From positions 1,922,001 through 1,986,000 of the forward strand of contig CP002190.1 of assembly GCA_000525675.1 (NCBI GenBank): DNA of 64,000 nucleotides. Reading direction: 5' to 3'. Under the pieces are notes generated by a model. It did not search any database and was not told where the DNA came from. It was given only the letters and a program-made list of their open reading frames with translations. Origin of the DNA: Bdellovibrio bacteriovorus W (GTDB taxonomy: Bacteria; Bdellovibrionota; Bdellovibrionia; Bdellovibrionales; Bdellovibrionaceae). Shown here one piece after another: positions 44,109 to 53,496 of this stretch. The first letter of the stretch is position 1. Each line of letters starts with the position of its first letter. Position numbers and translations under genes: made by a program.

Positions 44109-44126
44109 TATGTGAATCGAGGGCTC

Positions 44127-46739
44127 ATGAAACAAGAAAAAATTTATCTTAAAGACTATTTACCGCCTACTTTCTCTGTGGAGTCTCTACAACTCGACTT
44201 CAACCTGAATGAAGACTTTTGTCGAGTCATCGCCACTTCCCGCCTCAACCGCCAAAACGATGGAGCTTTGTTTCTTGATGGTGAAGAGATGAAGCTTGTA
44301 CGCGTTGAAATTGACGGGAAAGCTTTAAATACGAGTGAATACTCATTGAGTGATAAGGGCTTGGAAATCTTAAATCCTCCACCAGCCTTCACTCTTTTAA
44401 TTGAGACAGAATTAGAGCCGCAAAAGAACACATCTTTAGAGGGTTTGTATAAATCCAATGGTATCTTCTGTACCCAATGTGAAGCTCAGGGCTTTAGAAA
44501 AATCACTTACTTCTTTGATCGCCCTGACGTGATGACTGCTTATCAAGTGACAATTGAAGCTGATGAAAAAAAATATCCAGTTCTTCTGTCTAATGGAGAT
44601 CGTTTGGCCGTTACAAGCTTAGGAAATGGTCGCCATAAGGCTTCTTGGAAAGATCCACATAAAAAACCAAGCTATCTATTTGCATTGGTTGCAGGAGATC
44701 TGGGTGTTATTCGTGACAACTTCACGACAGTGTCTGGTCGCAAGGTGAATCTTGAGGTTTATGCCATCCATGGTAAGCAAGATAAGTGCTGGCATGCGAT
44801 GGAGTCGTTAAAGCGCTCTATGAAATGGGACGAAGATACTTTTGGCCTAGAGTATGACCTCAATGATTACATGATCGTGGCTATTGATGATTTCAATGGT
44901 GGCGCCATGGAAAACAAAGGCTTAAATGTTTTCAACTCTCGCCTTGTTCTAGCGGACTCTCAGTCAGCGACAGATTTAGATTTTCATAATATCGAATCAG
45001 TCATCGCCCATGAGTACTTCCACAACTGGACTGGAAACCGTGTAACTCTCAGAGATTGGTTTCAACTTTCATTGAAAGAAGGACTCACTGTTTTTAGAGA
45101 TCAAGAATACTCTTCAGATATGACGGATCGTGGAGTTCAAAGGATCAATGATGTCGACGCTCTTCGCGTGGGACAGTTCCCTGAAGACGCAGGGCCGAAC
45201 TCTCATCCGGTGCGCCCAGAGTCCTGCATGGCCGTTGATAACTTCTTCACGATGACGATCTACGAAAAAGGTGCGGAAGTTATTCGCATGATGCAAACTA
45301 TTGTTGGACGTAAGGGCTTTAGAAAAGGCATGGATGAATACTTCCGTCGCCATGATGGTCAAGCTGTGACCACCGATGACTTTGCAGCAGCGATTTCTGA
45401 GCCAAACGGCAAGGACTTCACACAGTTTAAACGTTGGTACACTCAAGCGGGCACTCCAAGTGTTCACGTTCTTGAAAAGTATGATGCTGATAAAAAAGAA
45501 TTCTCTTTAACATTAAAACAAACTTGCCCAGCGACTCCGGGGCAAAACCAAAAAGAACCTTTTCACATTCCTTTGATGATGGGACTATTGAACTCTAAAG
45601 GTGAAGAGATGACTCTTCATTGTGCCGACGTGACAATAAATACAGATGGCAAACATCTGATTGAACTCAAGGATGCAGAAAAAACTTTCGTTTTCTCTGA
45701 AGTTAACGAAAAGCCTGTTTTGTCAATCTTGCGCGAGTTCTCGGCTCCTGTGCACTTGAAGTGGGAAGCGTCAGATGACGATGTTTACTTCTTAATTGCT
45801 AATGATAAAGACTCTTTTAATCGCCGCGAGATGACGCAAAAAATGGCGACAAAAGTTCTATCCCAAATGATTGCAGAGGCGAAAAAAGGAACAACACCTA
45901 AAGCGCCAGCAAAGTTTGTTGAAGCAATGACTCTGGTGATCTTAGACACGTCTATGGACCCGGCGTTCAAAGCAAAGATGATGCAACTTCCAAGCTATTC
46001 TATCCTAGCCCAACAAGAAGACGTGCTAGATGCAAAAGCTTTTGAAACTGCAATGAGTGAGCTAAAGAAGGCCATTGCTCTTGCTAATCAAAAAGCTTTG
46101 ATCGACATCTATAATAAATGTGAAGCTGCAGATCCAAAAGCCATTGACCCAAAAACAATGGGACTTCGTACTTTAAAAAATACGGCTCTCCACTATTTGG
46201 CATTTCTTGGTGAAGACTCCGCTGAACTTTTAAAGAACCAATACTGGTCTGCCAAAAACATGACAGATAAAATGGCGGCGCTGACTTTGTTGGCAGATAG
46301 CCAAAGTTCTGAGCGCCAAAAAGCCATGGATGATTTCTATGCGAATTGGAAAAATGACGGTGTTGTCTTGAACAAGTGGTTCACAGTACAAGCTCAATCA
46401 CAACGAGTTGGAACATTGGATGACGTTCGTAATTTAACGAAACACCCTTCGTTCAATATGACGAACCCAAATAACGTCTATTCTTTATTGAGATCGTTTG
46501 GCGCGAATATCGTTCGCTTCCACGATCCTGCTGTGAAAGCTTATGAATTCTACGCTGACATGATTTTGGCGGTAGACGCTAAAAATCCTCAAGTCGCTGC
46601 CCGTCTTTGTGCGGCCTTTAACTTTGTTGCAAAGTTAAACCCAGAAATGCAGGCCCGCGCTAAGGAGCAGATTCAAAGGGTTCTGAATAATCCACAGCTC
46701 TCTAAAAATACTCGAGAGCTTCTGCAATCAAATGCTTAA
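44127..46739 (+). CDS. pepN: Aminopeptidase N
   Basis: An M1-family zinc aminopeptidase of 870 residues. The exopeptidase motif GGAMENK lies near 258-264 and the zinc site HEYFHNWTGNR near 295-305, with the third ligand Glu in LKEGLTVFRDQE. It removes N-terminal residues from peptides in the cytoplasm and would help use peptides from digested protein. The start is ATG 44127; a GTG at 44112 is in frame but has no better ribosome site. It is divergent from the VOC gene. Confidence 0.96.
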   Translation: MKQEKIYLKDYLPPTFSVESLQLDFNLNEDFCRVIATSRLNRQNDGALFLDGEEMKLVRVEIDGKALNTSEYSLSDKGLEILNPPPAFTLLIETELEPQKNTSLEGLYKSNGIFCTQCEAQGFRKITYFFDRPDVMTAYQVTIEADEKKYPVLLSNGDRLAVTSLGNGRHKASWKDPHKKPSYLFALVAGDLGVIRDNFTTVSGRKVNLEVYAIHGKQDKCWHAMESLKRSMKWDEDTFGLEYDLNDYMIVAIDDFNGGAMENKGLNVFNSRLVLADSQSATDLDFHNIESVIAHEYFHNWTGNRVTLRDWFQLSLKEGLTVFRDQEYSSDMTDRGVQRINDVDALRVGQFPEDAGPNSHPVRPESCMAVDNFFTMTIYEKGAEVIRMMQTIVGRKGFRKGMDEYFRRHDGQAVTTDDFAAAISEPNGKDFTQFKRWYTQAGTPSVHVLEKYDADKKEFSLTLKQTCPATPGQNQKEPFHIPLMMGLLNSKGEEMTLHCADVTINTDGKHLIELKDAEKTFVFSEVNEKPVLSILREFSAPVHLKWEASDDDVYFLIANDKDSFNRREMTQKMATKVLSQMIAEAKKGTTPKAPAKFVEAMTLVILDTSMDPAFKAKMMQLPSYSILAQQEDVLDAKAFETAMSELKKAIALANQKALIDIYNKCEAADPKAIDPKTMGLRTLKNTALHYLAFLGEDSAELLKNQYWSAKNMTDKMAALTLLADSQSSERQKAMDDFYANWKNDGVVLNKWFTVQAQSQRVGTLDDVRNLTKHPSFNMTNPNNVYSLLRSFGANIVRFHDPAVKAYEFYADMILAVDAKNPQVAARLCAAFNFVAKLNPEMQARAKEQIQRVLNNPQLSKNTRELLQSNA

Positions 46740-46741
46740 AT

Positions 46742-46773
46742 AAAAAAAGGGACTTCTTAGAAGTCCCTTTTTA
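46742..46773. terminator. Bidirectional intrinsic terminator
   Basis: AAAAGGGACTTC pairs with GAAGTCCCTTTT around three bases, with A- and T-runs; shared by pepN and folE. Confidence 0.93.
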
Positions 46774-46794
46774 ATTTGTATTTTAAAAACGAAT

Positions 46795-47583
46795 TTAGAT
46801 TCTTACACGGCAGTGCTGCAGGAACTCTTCACGAGTCGACTGAAGCTCTTTAAAGTCGCCACGTAGGTCCGCTGTCGAAGTCGTACTGTGAGCGTCCTCA
46901 ATCCCTCTCATCATCACGCAATAGTGTTTGGCATTGATATGAACTGCCACATGCTCTGTTCCTAAAACATATTGCAAGCAGTCCACGATTTGCTTAGTAA
47001 GGCGCTCCTGCACCTGAGGGCGACGTGAAAAGTATTGCACGATGCGATTAATCTTTGAAAGACCAATGACCTTCTTATTCGGGATGTAGGCAACCGTAGC
47101 ATACCCATCAATTGGTAAGAAGTGATGTTCACAAAATGAAAGACAGTTAATGTTTTGTACCACGATCATTTGATCGTAGTGCATTTTATTATCAATCACT
47201 GTCATTTTAGGAAACTTTGCTGGATCTAATCCTTCAAAGACTTCGTTGACATACATTTTAGCAATACGAAGCGGCGTATTCACTAAAGAGTCGTCCGTTA
47301 AATCCATACCTAGAATTTCAAGAATGTCCTGAAATTTCGCAGCGATTTTTTCAATTTTTTCATCACTGCTAAGACCATTATTGATCGTCGGAGTGGGACG
47401 AACATTCTTCAAAATATCTTTTGCAGAAACAGTGCCCTCTGTAGAAGACATCACCGTTGCCATATTGATAGTCGCTTTTTGCGTGGCATTCTGGGAAGTC
47501 TTCTTGCTGCCGCGGATGACCGTTTTTTTCTTCGCAACGACTGTAGTAGTTTTTTTCAGAGTTTTTTTAGTAATTTTCGCCAT
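46795..47583 (-). CDS. folE: GTP cyclohydrolase I with basic N-terminal extension
   Basis: FolE makes dihydroneopterin triphosphate from GTP, the first step of folate synthesis. Residues 80-262 are the full catalytic domain, with zinc ligands in FCEHHFLPI and a late Cys (HYCVMMRG) and the GLSKINRIVQYFSRRPQVQERLT signature. The first 70 residues are an unusual Lys/Thr-rich extension (KKTLKKTTTVVAKKK), low in complexity and resembling a histone-like tail. ATG 47583 is followed by no better start until the core, so the tail seems real. Confidence 0.93.
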   Translation of the reverse strand: MAKITKKTLKKTTTVVAKKKTVIRGSKKTSQNATQKATINMATVMSSTEGTVSAKDILKNVRPTPTINNGLSSDEKIEKIAAKFQDILEILGMDLTDDSLVNTPLRIAKMYVNEVFEGLDPAKFPKMTVIDNKMHYDQMIVVQNINCLSFCEHHFLPIDGYATVAYIPNKKVIGLSKINRIVQYFSRRPQVQERLTKQIVDCLQYVLGTEHVAVHINAKHYCVMMRGIEDAHSTTSTADLRGDFKELQSTREEFLQHCRVRI

Positions 47584-47674
47584 GATGTTGCCCTCATATA
47601 GAGGGCCCTTTATGCACTATAAAGAGCCGTTTGGGAAAGCTTTAAAGGCTAATTTAATGATTTTCCGCCGGAGA

Positions 47675-48346
47675 TTAGACTTTTTTCGCATCCTGTTGAT
47701 TCAACCAGTTGCGCAGGCTTTCTTTTTCAGAGGAAGATAGCCCCTCAAAATGCACCCTCACCTGCTTGCCTTGCAGATAGAGAATCTTAGCACTGCAAGT
47801 AAGCCCTGAGAGGGCCTCAAAGCGCAGGGAAAGCTTGTCCCCCTCTTTCCTGTTCAGTTCTTCATCTAAATGAAGCTTTGCCCCCGTATAGGACAAGTCT
47901 TGAGTTAAACCAGAAATCCCATCTAAGACCACTGCCGTTTCAACGGCAAAACGTTCTCCAGTGGGAGCAAACCAATTCTGACGACGATCCAAATAGGGAT
48001 AGCGAAAGAAATAAGAAACTGTAGCGACAATAAATAAAACCAAAAGACAGTCTAAGAATCTAGCTGTGTTCACGATCGCATCTGCTGATTCAAGATCTCG
48101 CAACATCTCAACGGCAGTGATTCCCACGAACGTCACACATAATAGAATTCCAACCATCCAAGAAAGTTTGTGACGGACCAAAAGACTTAATCCAGCAAAG
48201 ACGACTAAGGCCCAACTGACGTAGCCAAAAATCTGAACTCCTGATTGATGTGCCATCGCAAGATCTAAAAAAGGAACCGCAATTAAAACAGCGGCTGCAA
48301 ATTGTACTGCCCGAGGTCTTTCAAGTGTTGTTGCTTTTGCTTCCAT
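47675..48346 (-). CDS. Membrane protein with C-terminal PilZ domain
   Basis: A 223-residue protein with four predicted membrane helices in residues 13-115 and a cytoplasmic PilZ domain from about 125. The c-di-GMP motifs are an Arg-rich start (YLDRRQNW) and DLSYTG, a canonical DxSxxG. It may sense c-di-GMP at the inner membrane. It lies 91 bases upstream of folE on the same strand. The partner is unknown. Confidence 0.8.
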   Translation of the reverse strand: MEAKATTLERPRAVQFAAAVLIAVPFLDLAMAHQSGVQIFGYVSWALVVFAGLSLLVRHKLSWMVGILLCVTFVGITAVEMLRDLESADAIVNTARFLDCLLVLFIVATVSYFFRYPYLDRRQNWFAPTGERFAVETAVVLDGISGLTQDLSYTGAKLHLDEELNRKEGDKLSLRFEALSGLTCSAKILYLQGKQVRVHFEGLSSSEKESLRNWLNQQDAKKV

Positions 48347-48480
48347 TGGGAATTTATCGGCATTTATGCTGAAGACGTGAATATTATTATCACCTTAGAT
48401 ATCAAAATCAGCGAACTGTTTCATTGTGAGAATCTTCATCCTCATAAATAACTTCTTATGTTCTGTTAGGTGTGTATTCA

Positions 48481-48520
48481 TAAAAAAAGTCTTCCAAGAT
48501 TCGATATCTGTGGAAGACTT
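48481..48520 (-). terminator. Intrinsic terminator of yceI-like gene
   Basis: On the minus strand AAGTCTTCCA pairs with TGGAAGACTT around a 14-base loop and is followed by seven or more T. Confidence 0.88.
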
Positions 48521-48560
48521 TAAAGTTTTTTACTTGATAATAAAGAACTCTGCTGAGAGC

Positions 48561-49040
48561 TTACCCTTGAACTGGCACAAGTACTTGAAGAGTTACTTCG
48601 TCCTCAACTCCGACGCCCATATAATTAACATCATTAATACCAAAATCACTTAGCTTAAGTTTGAACTTTGCTTTTAGTTTTTTTCCGTCCACTTTATAGA
48701 CTCCAGCAACTTCCTTCTCAACACCACGAATCTTAATAACGCCCTTGCCTTTACCGCCTTTACCTGTCGCGCTGACCAGGACAGCTTCTGGATATTTATC
48801 TACCTCCAGATATTTTAGAGTGTGTTTGTCGCGAAGTTCGATTCCAGTTTTAAGGCCTTTCAAAGGTACGACTATATTCTCGGCTGTCACTTCATCGCCC
48901 TTAACAACAGCGTGGCCTTTTACCTCTCCAGTTTTGGCTTTAAAATCCCCCATAGGATTTAAAACAACATCTACCTGAACTTGTGCATTTGCGAATGAGG
49001 TCAAAAGTATAAGGGCTGTTGTTGTGATAAGTAATTTCAT
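48561..49040 (-). CDS. YceI-family periplasmic protein
   Basis: YceI proteins are small lipocalin-like barrels that bind isoprenoid-type lipids in the periplasm. The start is ATG 49040 with AGGAG upstream; the longer frame to 49124 is not needed. Signal peptide ends near SFANA (residue 20). The 160-residue total and the strands LKGLKTGIELRDKHTLKYLEV and KLKLSDFGIN fit the family. Stress or base-induced expression is known for relatives. Confidence 0.88.
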   Translation of the reverse strand: MKLLITTTALILLTSFANAQVQVDVVLNPMGDFKAKTGEVKGHAVVKGDEVTAENIVVPLKGLKTGIELRDKHTLKYLEVDKYPEAVLVSATGKGGKGKGVIKIRGVEKEVAGVYKVDGKKLKAKFKLKLSDFGINDVNYMGVGVEDEVTLQVLVPVQG

Positions 49041-49183
49041 GGTGTTCTCCTGATGCTTTTTTATCGGAAGGCTCTGTGATTTCTTAACTTTTTTCCTAGC
49101 CCTTAGACTAAGCTTCTCTCGCATTTCGTGAATTCCTATTTTGAGATCTTCAGTTCCTTTTCATTCTGGTCGATAAGCGAATT

Positions 49184-50011
49184 ATGAGAATTTTATTTGC
49201 AACCTTGATGAGCATCTTTGTTTCTTCGACTTCATATGCGATTTCTATAATCAATATGAAAAACGATCGAGTCCTGTTAGATCTACAGGGAGAACCCTTA
49301 GTCGTAGGCGATCGCTTAGGCGCAAGAGACAACTCTGGTAAAGCCCGTGCCCTTCTTGAAATCAAACAAGTCAAAGGCAATCGCGCTATCGCTGTTGTTA
49401 CACGCGGACGCATGGATATGGGATACGCTGTCAGCCCACTGAACACAGGTGGTGGCAGGTCAGCAGGTCGTTCACAGTCCCCTGCAAAAGCCTCTGGCAA
49501 AAACAAATGGGGTCTTTTAGCCGGATACGCCATGAGTAATATGAATGTGAAGATGCCTACTTCTGGTTCTTCCGCATCTCTTTCAGGATCAAGCTTTAAC
49601 TTTGGTGGTCTTTATCAAATGCATTTAGATGGTAATATCAGTGCCCGCATCGTGGGTGGATTTGAAACTCTAAATGTTAAAGGCGACACAAGCACTGGTA
49701 GTCACAAGGTTGATATCTCCTACCTCGGAGGCGAGGCTCTGGTGCAATACACTTTCATGCGTCGTGAATCAATGGATGTATGGGCAGGTGCTGGCTTAGG
49801 TTTTCTATTTGCGATGAGCAAAAGTTCTGACATCTTAGATGAGAGTAAAATCACAACCAATCAAACAATTGTGGGTTCCTTAGGGATAGACTATAAATTG
49901 AAAGGTCGCGCCTTTATTCCGATCCAATTTGATTACGCGATCTTCCCCGACAACTCCTCAACATCAGCCAACCAGATGATTCTCAGATTTGGTTATGGAT
50001 GGACGTTCTAA
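49184..50011 (+). CDS. Outer-membrane beta-barrel protein
   Basis: A 275-residue protein with signal peptide (ending TSYA). Residues 20-85 are a small beta domain with DRLGARDNSGKARALLEIKQV. A Gly/Ser-rich linker follows, then an eight-strand barrel from about 105 (WGLLAGYAMSNMNV, VWAGAGLGFLF) to the terminal YGWTF, the OmpX/OmpA-like C-terminal signature. It probably sits in the outer membrane with an N-terminal periplasmic head. No function can be named. Confidence 0.8.
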   Translation: MRILFATLMSIFVSSTSYAISIINMKNDRVLLDLQGEPLVVGDRLGARDNSGKARALLEIKQVKGNRAIAVVTRGRMDMGYAVSPLNTGGGRSAGRSQSPAKASGKNKWGLLAGYAMSNMNVKMPTSGSSASLSGSSFNFGGLYQMHLDGNISARIVGGFETLNVKGDTSTGSHKVDISYLGGEALVQYTFMRRESMDVWAGAGLGFLFAMSKSSDILDESKITTNQTIVGSLGIDYKLKGRAFIPIQFDYAIFPDNSSTSANQMILRFGYGWTF

Positions 50012-50031
50012 CTTTAAAATTAGTTATTAAA

Positions 50032-50079
50032 AGAAAAAGCCCCAAGCTCGATGAACTTGGGGCTTTTTTTATTTTTAAT
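50032..50079. terminator. Bidirectional intrinsic terminator
   Basis: AAAAGCCCCAAG pairs with CTTGGGGCTTTT around a nine-base loop, followed by a T-run. Confidence 0.93.
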
Positions 50080-50093
50080 CTCTAATCTCTGAA

Positions 50094-50906
50094 CTACTTG
50101 ATAGACATCAAAACTTCAGAAGTTCTCTTAATCCAATCAAGATGAGAGTCTACGCGTGAAAACACAGAAAGAATAAAGCAATCTGGAGTCAAACGAGTTG
50201 GAAGAGAGTCACCACGGCTAGCAACACCTGCTAAATGAAGTTGACCATTTACTTCAACATACATTGGACCACCAGAGTCACCACTGCAAATACCTCTGCG
50301 TAGTGATTGGTCTAACATGATTTCAGTTTTTCCATAGAGAGGACGGCTAACTTTTAATTGAGTTGTTCTCAATGTGCCAGCACCTGTTTTTACACCCCAT
50401 GACCAGTTCAAACCATAACCAGCTACAGTTACGTTTGAATTCTTAGTAACATTTTTGAAGTTTGTTAAGAGAGGAGCTACGGCAAAGCCCGCAGGAAGAG
50501 ACCCTTCGAATCTTACAAGAGCAACGTCATAAGTATCTTCAGTTGCTTTTGGATTGTAATCTTTGTGCTGAATCGCTTTGATAGTTTTTCTTGCTACGTT
50601 TTTATTTTTTTTGATTTGATCAAAATCTTGAGCAAAGACAACTACAAGTTGATCCGACTTTTCATCCACACAGTGTGCAGCAGTAAGAATCAATTGCGGC
50701 GCAATGATTGTACCAGAGCAAAGAGACGAACTTTTTGCGTCATAAAGACCCACAGTCGTTTTTGCAATGCGATCGCTAGAACTAACTTTCGTTCCACCAA
50801 TCACACCCGTTTGCTGATCGTTTAACTGAACTTGATTGTTCGGATTTTCTGAACACGCAGAAACGATCAATGAAGAAAGAGCCAGAAGAGATAATTTTTT
50901 AATCAT
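50094..50906 (-). CDS. Trypsin-like serine protease lipoprotein
   Basis: A 270-residue S1-family protease. The signal ends with a lipobox VSAC (Cys18), so it is probably lipid-anchored. VIGG at 35-38 is the activation site after a short propeptide. Catalytic residues are H78 (TAAHC), D127 (YDVALVRF) and S211 (GDSGGP). Secreted trypsin-like proteases are abundant in predatory bacteria and digest prey proteins; here that is inference from family and context. Confidence 0.94.
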   Translation of the reverse strand: MIKKLSLLALSSLIVSACSENPNNQVQLNDQQTGVIGGTKVSSSDRIAKTTVGLYDAKSSSLCSGTIIAPQLILTAAHCVDEKSDQLVVVFAQDFDQIKKNKNVARKTIKAIQHKDYNPKATEDTYDVALVRFEGSLPAGFAVAPLLTNFKNVTKNSNVTVAGYGLNWSWGVKTGAGTLRTTQLKVSRPLYGKTEIMLDQSLRRGICSGDSGGPMYVEVNGQLHLAGVASRGDSLPTRLTPDCFILSVFSRVDSHLDWIKRTSEVLMSIK

Positions 50907-51189
50907 TGCTATGATTCTCCTTATTAATGAGGAGGTCTTATAATACTTCTTCCGAAAAAGGGGGAATAAATTCTGAACCTATAATTCTTTTAGGATAGTG
51001 TCATAGGCAAATCCCGCCAGAGCTCAAGCTCTAGTGACCTGCCGTTTTCAGGCTCTGTTTGAACTTTTGACACCTGAATAAGCCTCAAATATCCCTAAAT
51101 TCGGTCCCATTACAAATCCGCTAGGACTTCTAATTGCATAAGTCCTCTTTCTGGTAAGGAAGACGAACCTTCAACTCAAAGGATCTTAA

Positions 51190-52890
51190 ATGGCTCGCCG
51201 GCACAGTATTGCAGTCTCGCTCGTCCCCATTCTAATGTCCCTCCAGCCTCTGGGAGCATGGGCTTCGGATTTAAGCCCGCAGCTTGAAAAGAAGAACATG
51301 CTAGAAAAGGCTGTTCATCTTCAGGTCACTCCCCGTGGCATGAAGTACTTCGATGCGAAACTAAGTGATATCTTGGGTAATTTGGGCGTGAAGCTGGATG
51401 AAGGCTACTTCCCTGCTATGCAATACACCTTTGATAAGGATATTAAAATTTCTGACTATGCGGCCACCAATCCTGAAGCCGTGCAGATCTACAATCAGGT
51501 CCGCGACCTTCTTACTCAATGGCTTGTTGGTTTTTCGCTGAAAGACCACCGCCCTGCGATTGAAATCGGAGAGTCTGGTTACATTGCAGAGTTCTCGCGC
51601 TTTGGTTTGGTTACAGACGAAAAAATTATGCAGGCCCTCAATAAACGAGATGGTGCTGTCTTAGCTATTGAATTAGAAATTAAGAAACTCACCCTTTCTA
51701 CAAACTCAGTCCTTGCATGGGATGTGAATAATCAGTTTCTAGGAAAAGCTGGATTTGAAAAGGTCAGCCTCTCTGCGGGCTCAAAACAAACCCCTTTAAA
51801 GATTCGTCTGCCATTTTATATTCGTGCTAATAACATCGGTGGACTTGAATTCGAGGCCCTCGATATTGAGAGCAATATCGATCGCATTGAGATGAGTCTT
51901 CAGTATAAAAAGCTACTAGTTCCTACCTTTGCTGTGGAGATAAATGGTCAGAAGTTTTACTTAAACAATGCTGAGCTCGAAAAAACCTTCTCTGCTCAAG
52001 CTCCAGCAATTCTTGCCATGATTCGCGATAACATCGGTACTTTAGCTAAAACTCAGTTGCCAGCAATGCTCAATGAAAAGGCCAAAGAGTTTCTGGGTGG
52101 ATCTTTAGAACAAGTTCAAGACGTGATTCCACCAGGGCAAGAGGACGGTGATCGCCGCCCGCCATTTAAATGGGGACTTATCCTGCGTGATATAAATTTA
52201 AAAAATTCTTTAAATATAGATCTTAACGCCTATGTGGAAGATCCGATAAACACACGCAGTACACCGCTAAGAACCAATGGCTCTAAAGGTATCGTCTCGT
52301 TTAATCAATTAGACCCTTCTAAGTACGATATTGGACTTAGCTTAGATCGCAGTTTGATCAATCGAATTTTACAGCTCAGCTATGAGCGAAAGAACTTTGA
52401 AAAGATCGAACAATCAAATGGTTCCGTTTTGAAACTGATGGCTGCACCCACCATGGACTATGTAAAATCTCCAGCAGGTGAAGTCATTAAAGCTCAAGAA
52501 ACCTTTATGAAGTTAAGAGTTTCCGTCGAAAATAAGCCAAAATCGATGTTTCTAAAAAATACTATCGTGGTGGACTTCGACATTATTGCAAAAGTTCGTC
52601 AACTAAGCGATAAGACCGGCATGCAACTCGTCTTACACTCGATCGACGTCGATAGCATGTACTTGGATGACAAGTATATCTCGTTGGCTGGCGCTCTCTT
52701 CAAAGGCAAGGTCCGCGAAGGGGTTAAAGATGAGCTGCGTGCCCAAAGTGCTGGCTGGAAAAAAACGGAAGAAGTGATCCCTGGAAGTCTTCCGCTCCCA
52801 CCAGAAATTCTTGGTTTGAAGCTGGATATTAATAAAGTGACTTTTGATCCGAATGGACACTTGGTCATGTACTTGGATTACGCGAAATAA
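51190..52890 (+). CDS. Large secreted protein, unknown, possibly tubular lipid-binding
   Basis: A 566-residue protein with a signal peptide (cleavage near AWAS). It alternates long amphipathic strands with helices. Segments such as AILAMIRDNIGTLAKTQLPAMLNEKAKEFL and the ending LDINKVTFDPNGHLVMYLDY recall the two-domain tubular lipid-binding (BPI-like) fold, but no sequence family was recognised. No catalytic motif is visible. It lies 15 bases upstream of the next gene with a ribosome site between, so the two form an operon. Confidence 0.6.
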   Translation: MARRHSIAVSLVPILMSLQPLGAWASDLSPQLEKKNMLEKAVHLQVTPRGMKYFDAKLSDILGNLGVKLDEGYFPAMQYTFDKDIKISDYAATNPEAVQIYNQVRDLLTQWLVGFSLKDHRPAIEIGESGYIAEFSRFGLVTDEKIMQALNKRDGAVLAIELEIKKLTLSTNSVLAWDVNNQFLGKAGFEKVSLSAGSKQTPLKIRLPFYIRANNIGGLEFEALDIESNIDRIEMSLQYKKLLVPTFAVEINGQKFYLNNAELEKTFSAQAPAILAMIRDNIGTLAKTQLPAMLNEKAKEFLGGSLEQVQDVIPPGQEDGDRRPPFKWGLILRDINLKNSLNIDLNAYVEDPINTRSTPLRTNGSKGIVSFNQLDPSKYDIGLSLDRSLINRILQLSYERKNFEKIEQSNGSVLKLMAAPTMDYVKSPAGEVIKAQETFMKLRVSVENKPKSMFLKNTIVVDFDIIAKVRQLSDKTGMQLVLHSIDVDSMYLDDKYISLAGALFKGKVREGVKDELRAQSAGWKKTEEVIPGSLPLPPEILGLKLDINKVTFDPNGHLVMYLDYAK

Positions 52891-52904
52891 GGAGCGAACG
52901 AGAT

Positions 52905-53420
52905 ATGAAATCTCTAAAGTTTTTCATCATCAATGCCCTCACTCTCATCGTTGGCTTAGGTATTATGAGTGGTTCGCTTCAGCAAACAAGCGCCAGTGCT
53001 TCGCGCTTTGAAGAGTTGCCGCCACTTCAAGTTCATCAATTAGGAAATATGAATGGCCAATACTTAACGGCGATTTATGCTGTCGCAACACGTCCTTTGA
53101 TTTCAACGGACTCTTCTCAGCTCAATGTAGTTAAAGTAAAAGAGATGCGCACGGTTTATATCAACGGTGACTCCGTGGAATTGCCAGCGGCTAAAATCGA
53201 AAAAGAAGCTTTCCGCCCTGCTTACAACACGGTGATCTTTGTTGTTTCCCCTCAGCAAAACTATAGCTGGGTCAATGCTGATGGCAGCGTTCCTCAAGGG
53301 ATGACTGCGACGGCCAATCGCCAAGCAACACTGATCAATGCTATTAACAAAAAAGATATCGACGCGTTCGTAGAAGCAAATGGAACGACTCAAGCCTTGA
53401 AAGTAAATATCCTACAGTAG
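52905..53420 (+). CDS. Exported or membrane-anchored small protein, unknown
   Basis: A 171-residue protein with an N-terminal hydrophobic segment (FFIINALTLIVGLGIMSG) that may be a signal peptide or anchor. The rest is beta-rich with Gln and Asn. No family recognised. It is co-transcribed with the 566-residue secreted protein and probably acts with it in the periplasm. Confidence 0.6.
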   Translation: MKSLKFFIINALTLIVGLGIMSGSLQQTSASASRFEELPPLQVHQLGNMNGQYLTAIYAVATRPLISTDSSQLNVVKVKEMRTVYINGDSVELPAAKIEKEAFRPAYNTVIFVVSPQQNYSWVNADGSVPQGMTATANRQATLINAINKKDIDAFVEANGTTQALKVNILQ

Positions 53421-53496
53421 TCTTCGACTGCACAAAAAATCGATCCCCTCAATCGCGCAGGGGATCGTCTAAACTTACTCTTAATTTTTTTCTCTT

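Noticed and set aside
48426-48653. 75-codon plus-strand ORF
   Set aside because: It overlaps the terminator and the 3' end of the YceI gene, starts without a ribosome site and has no protein-like features.
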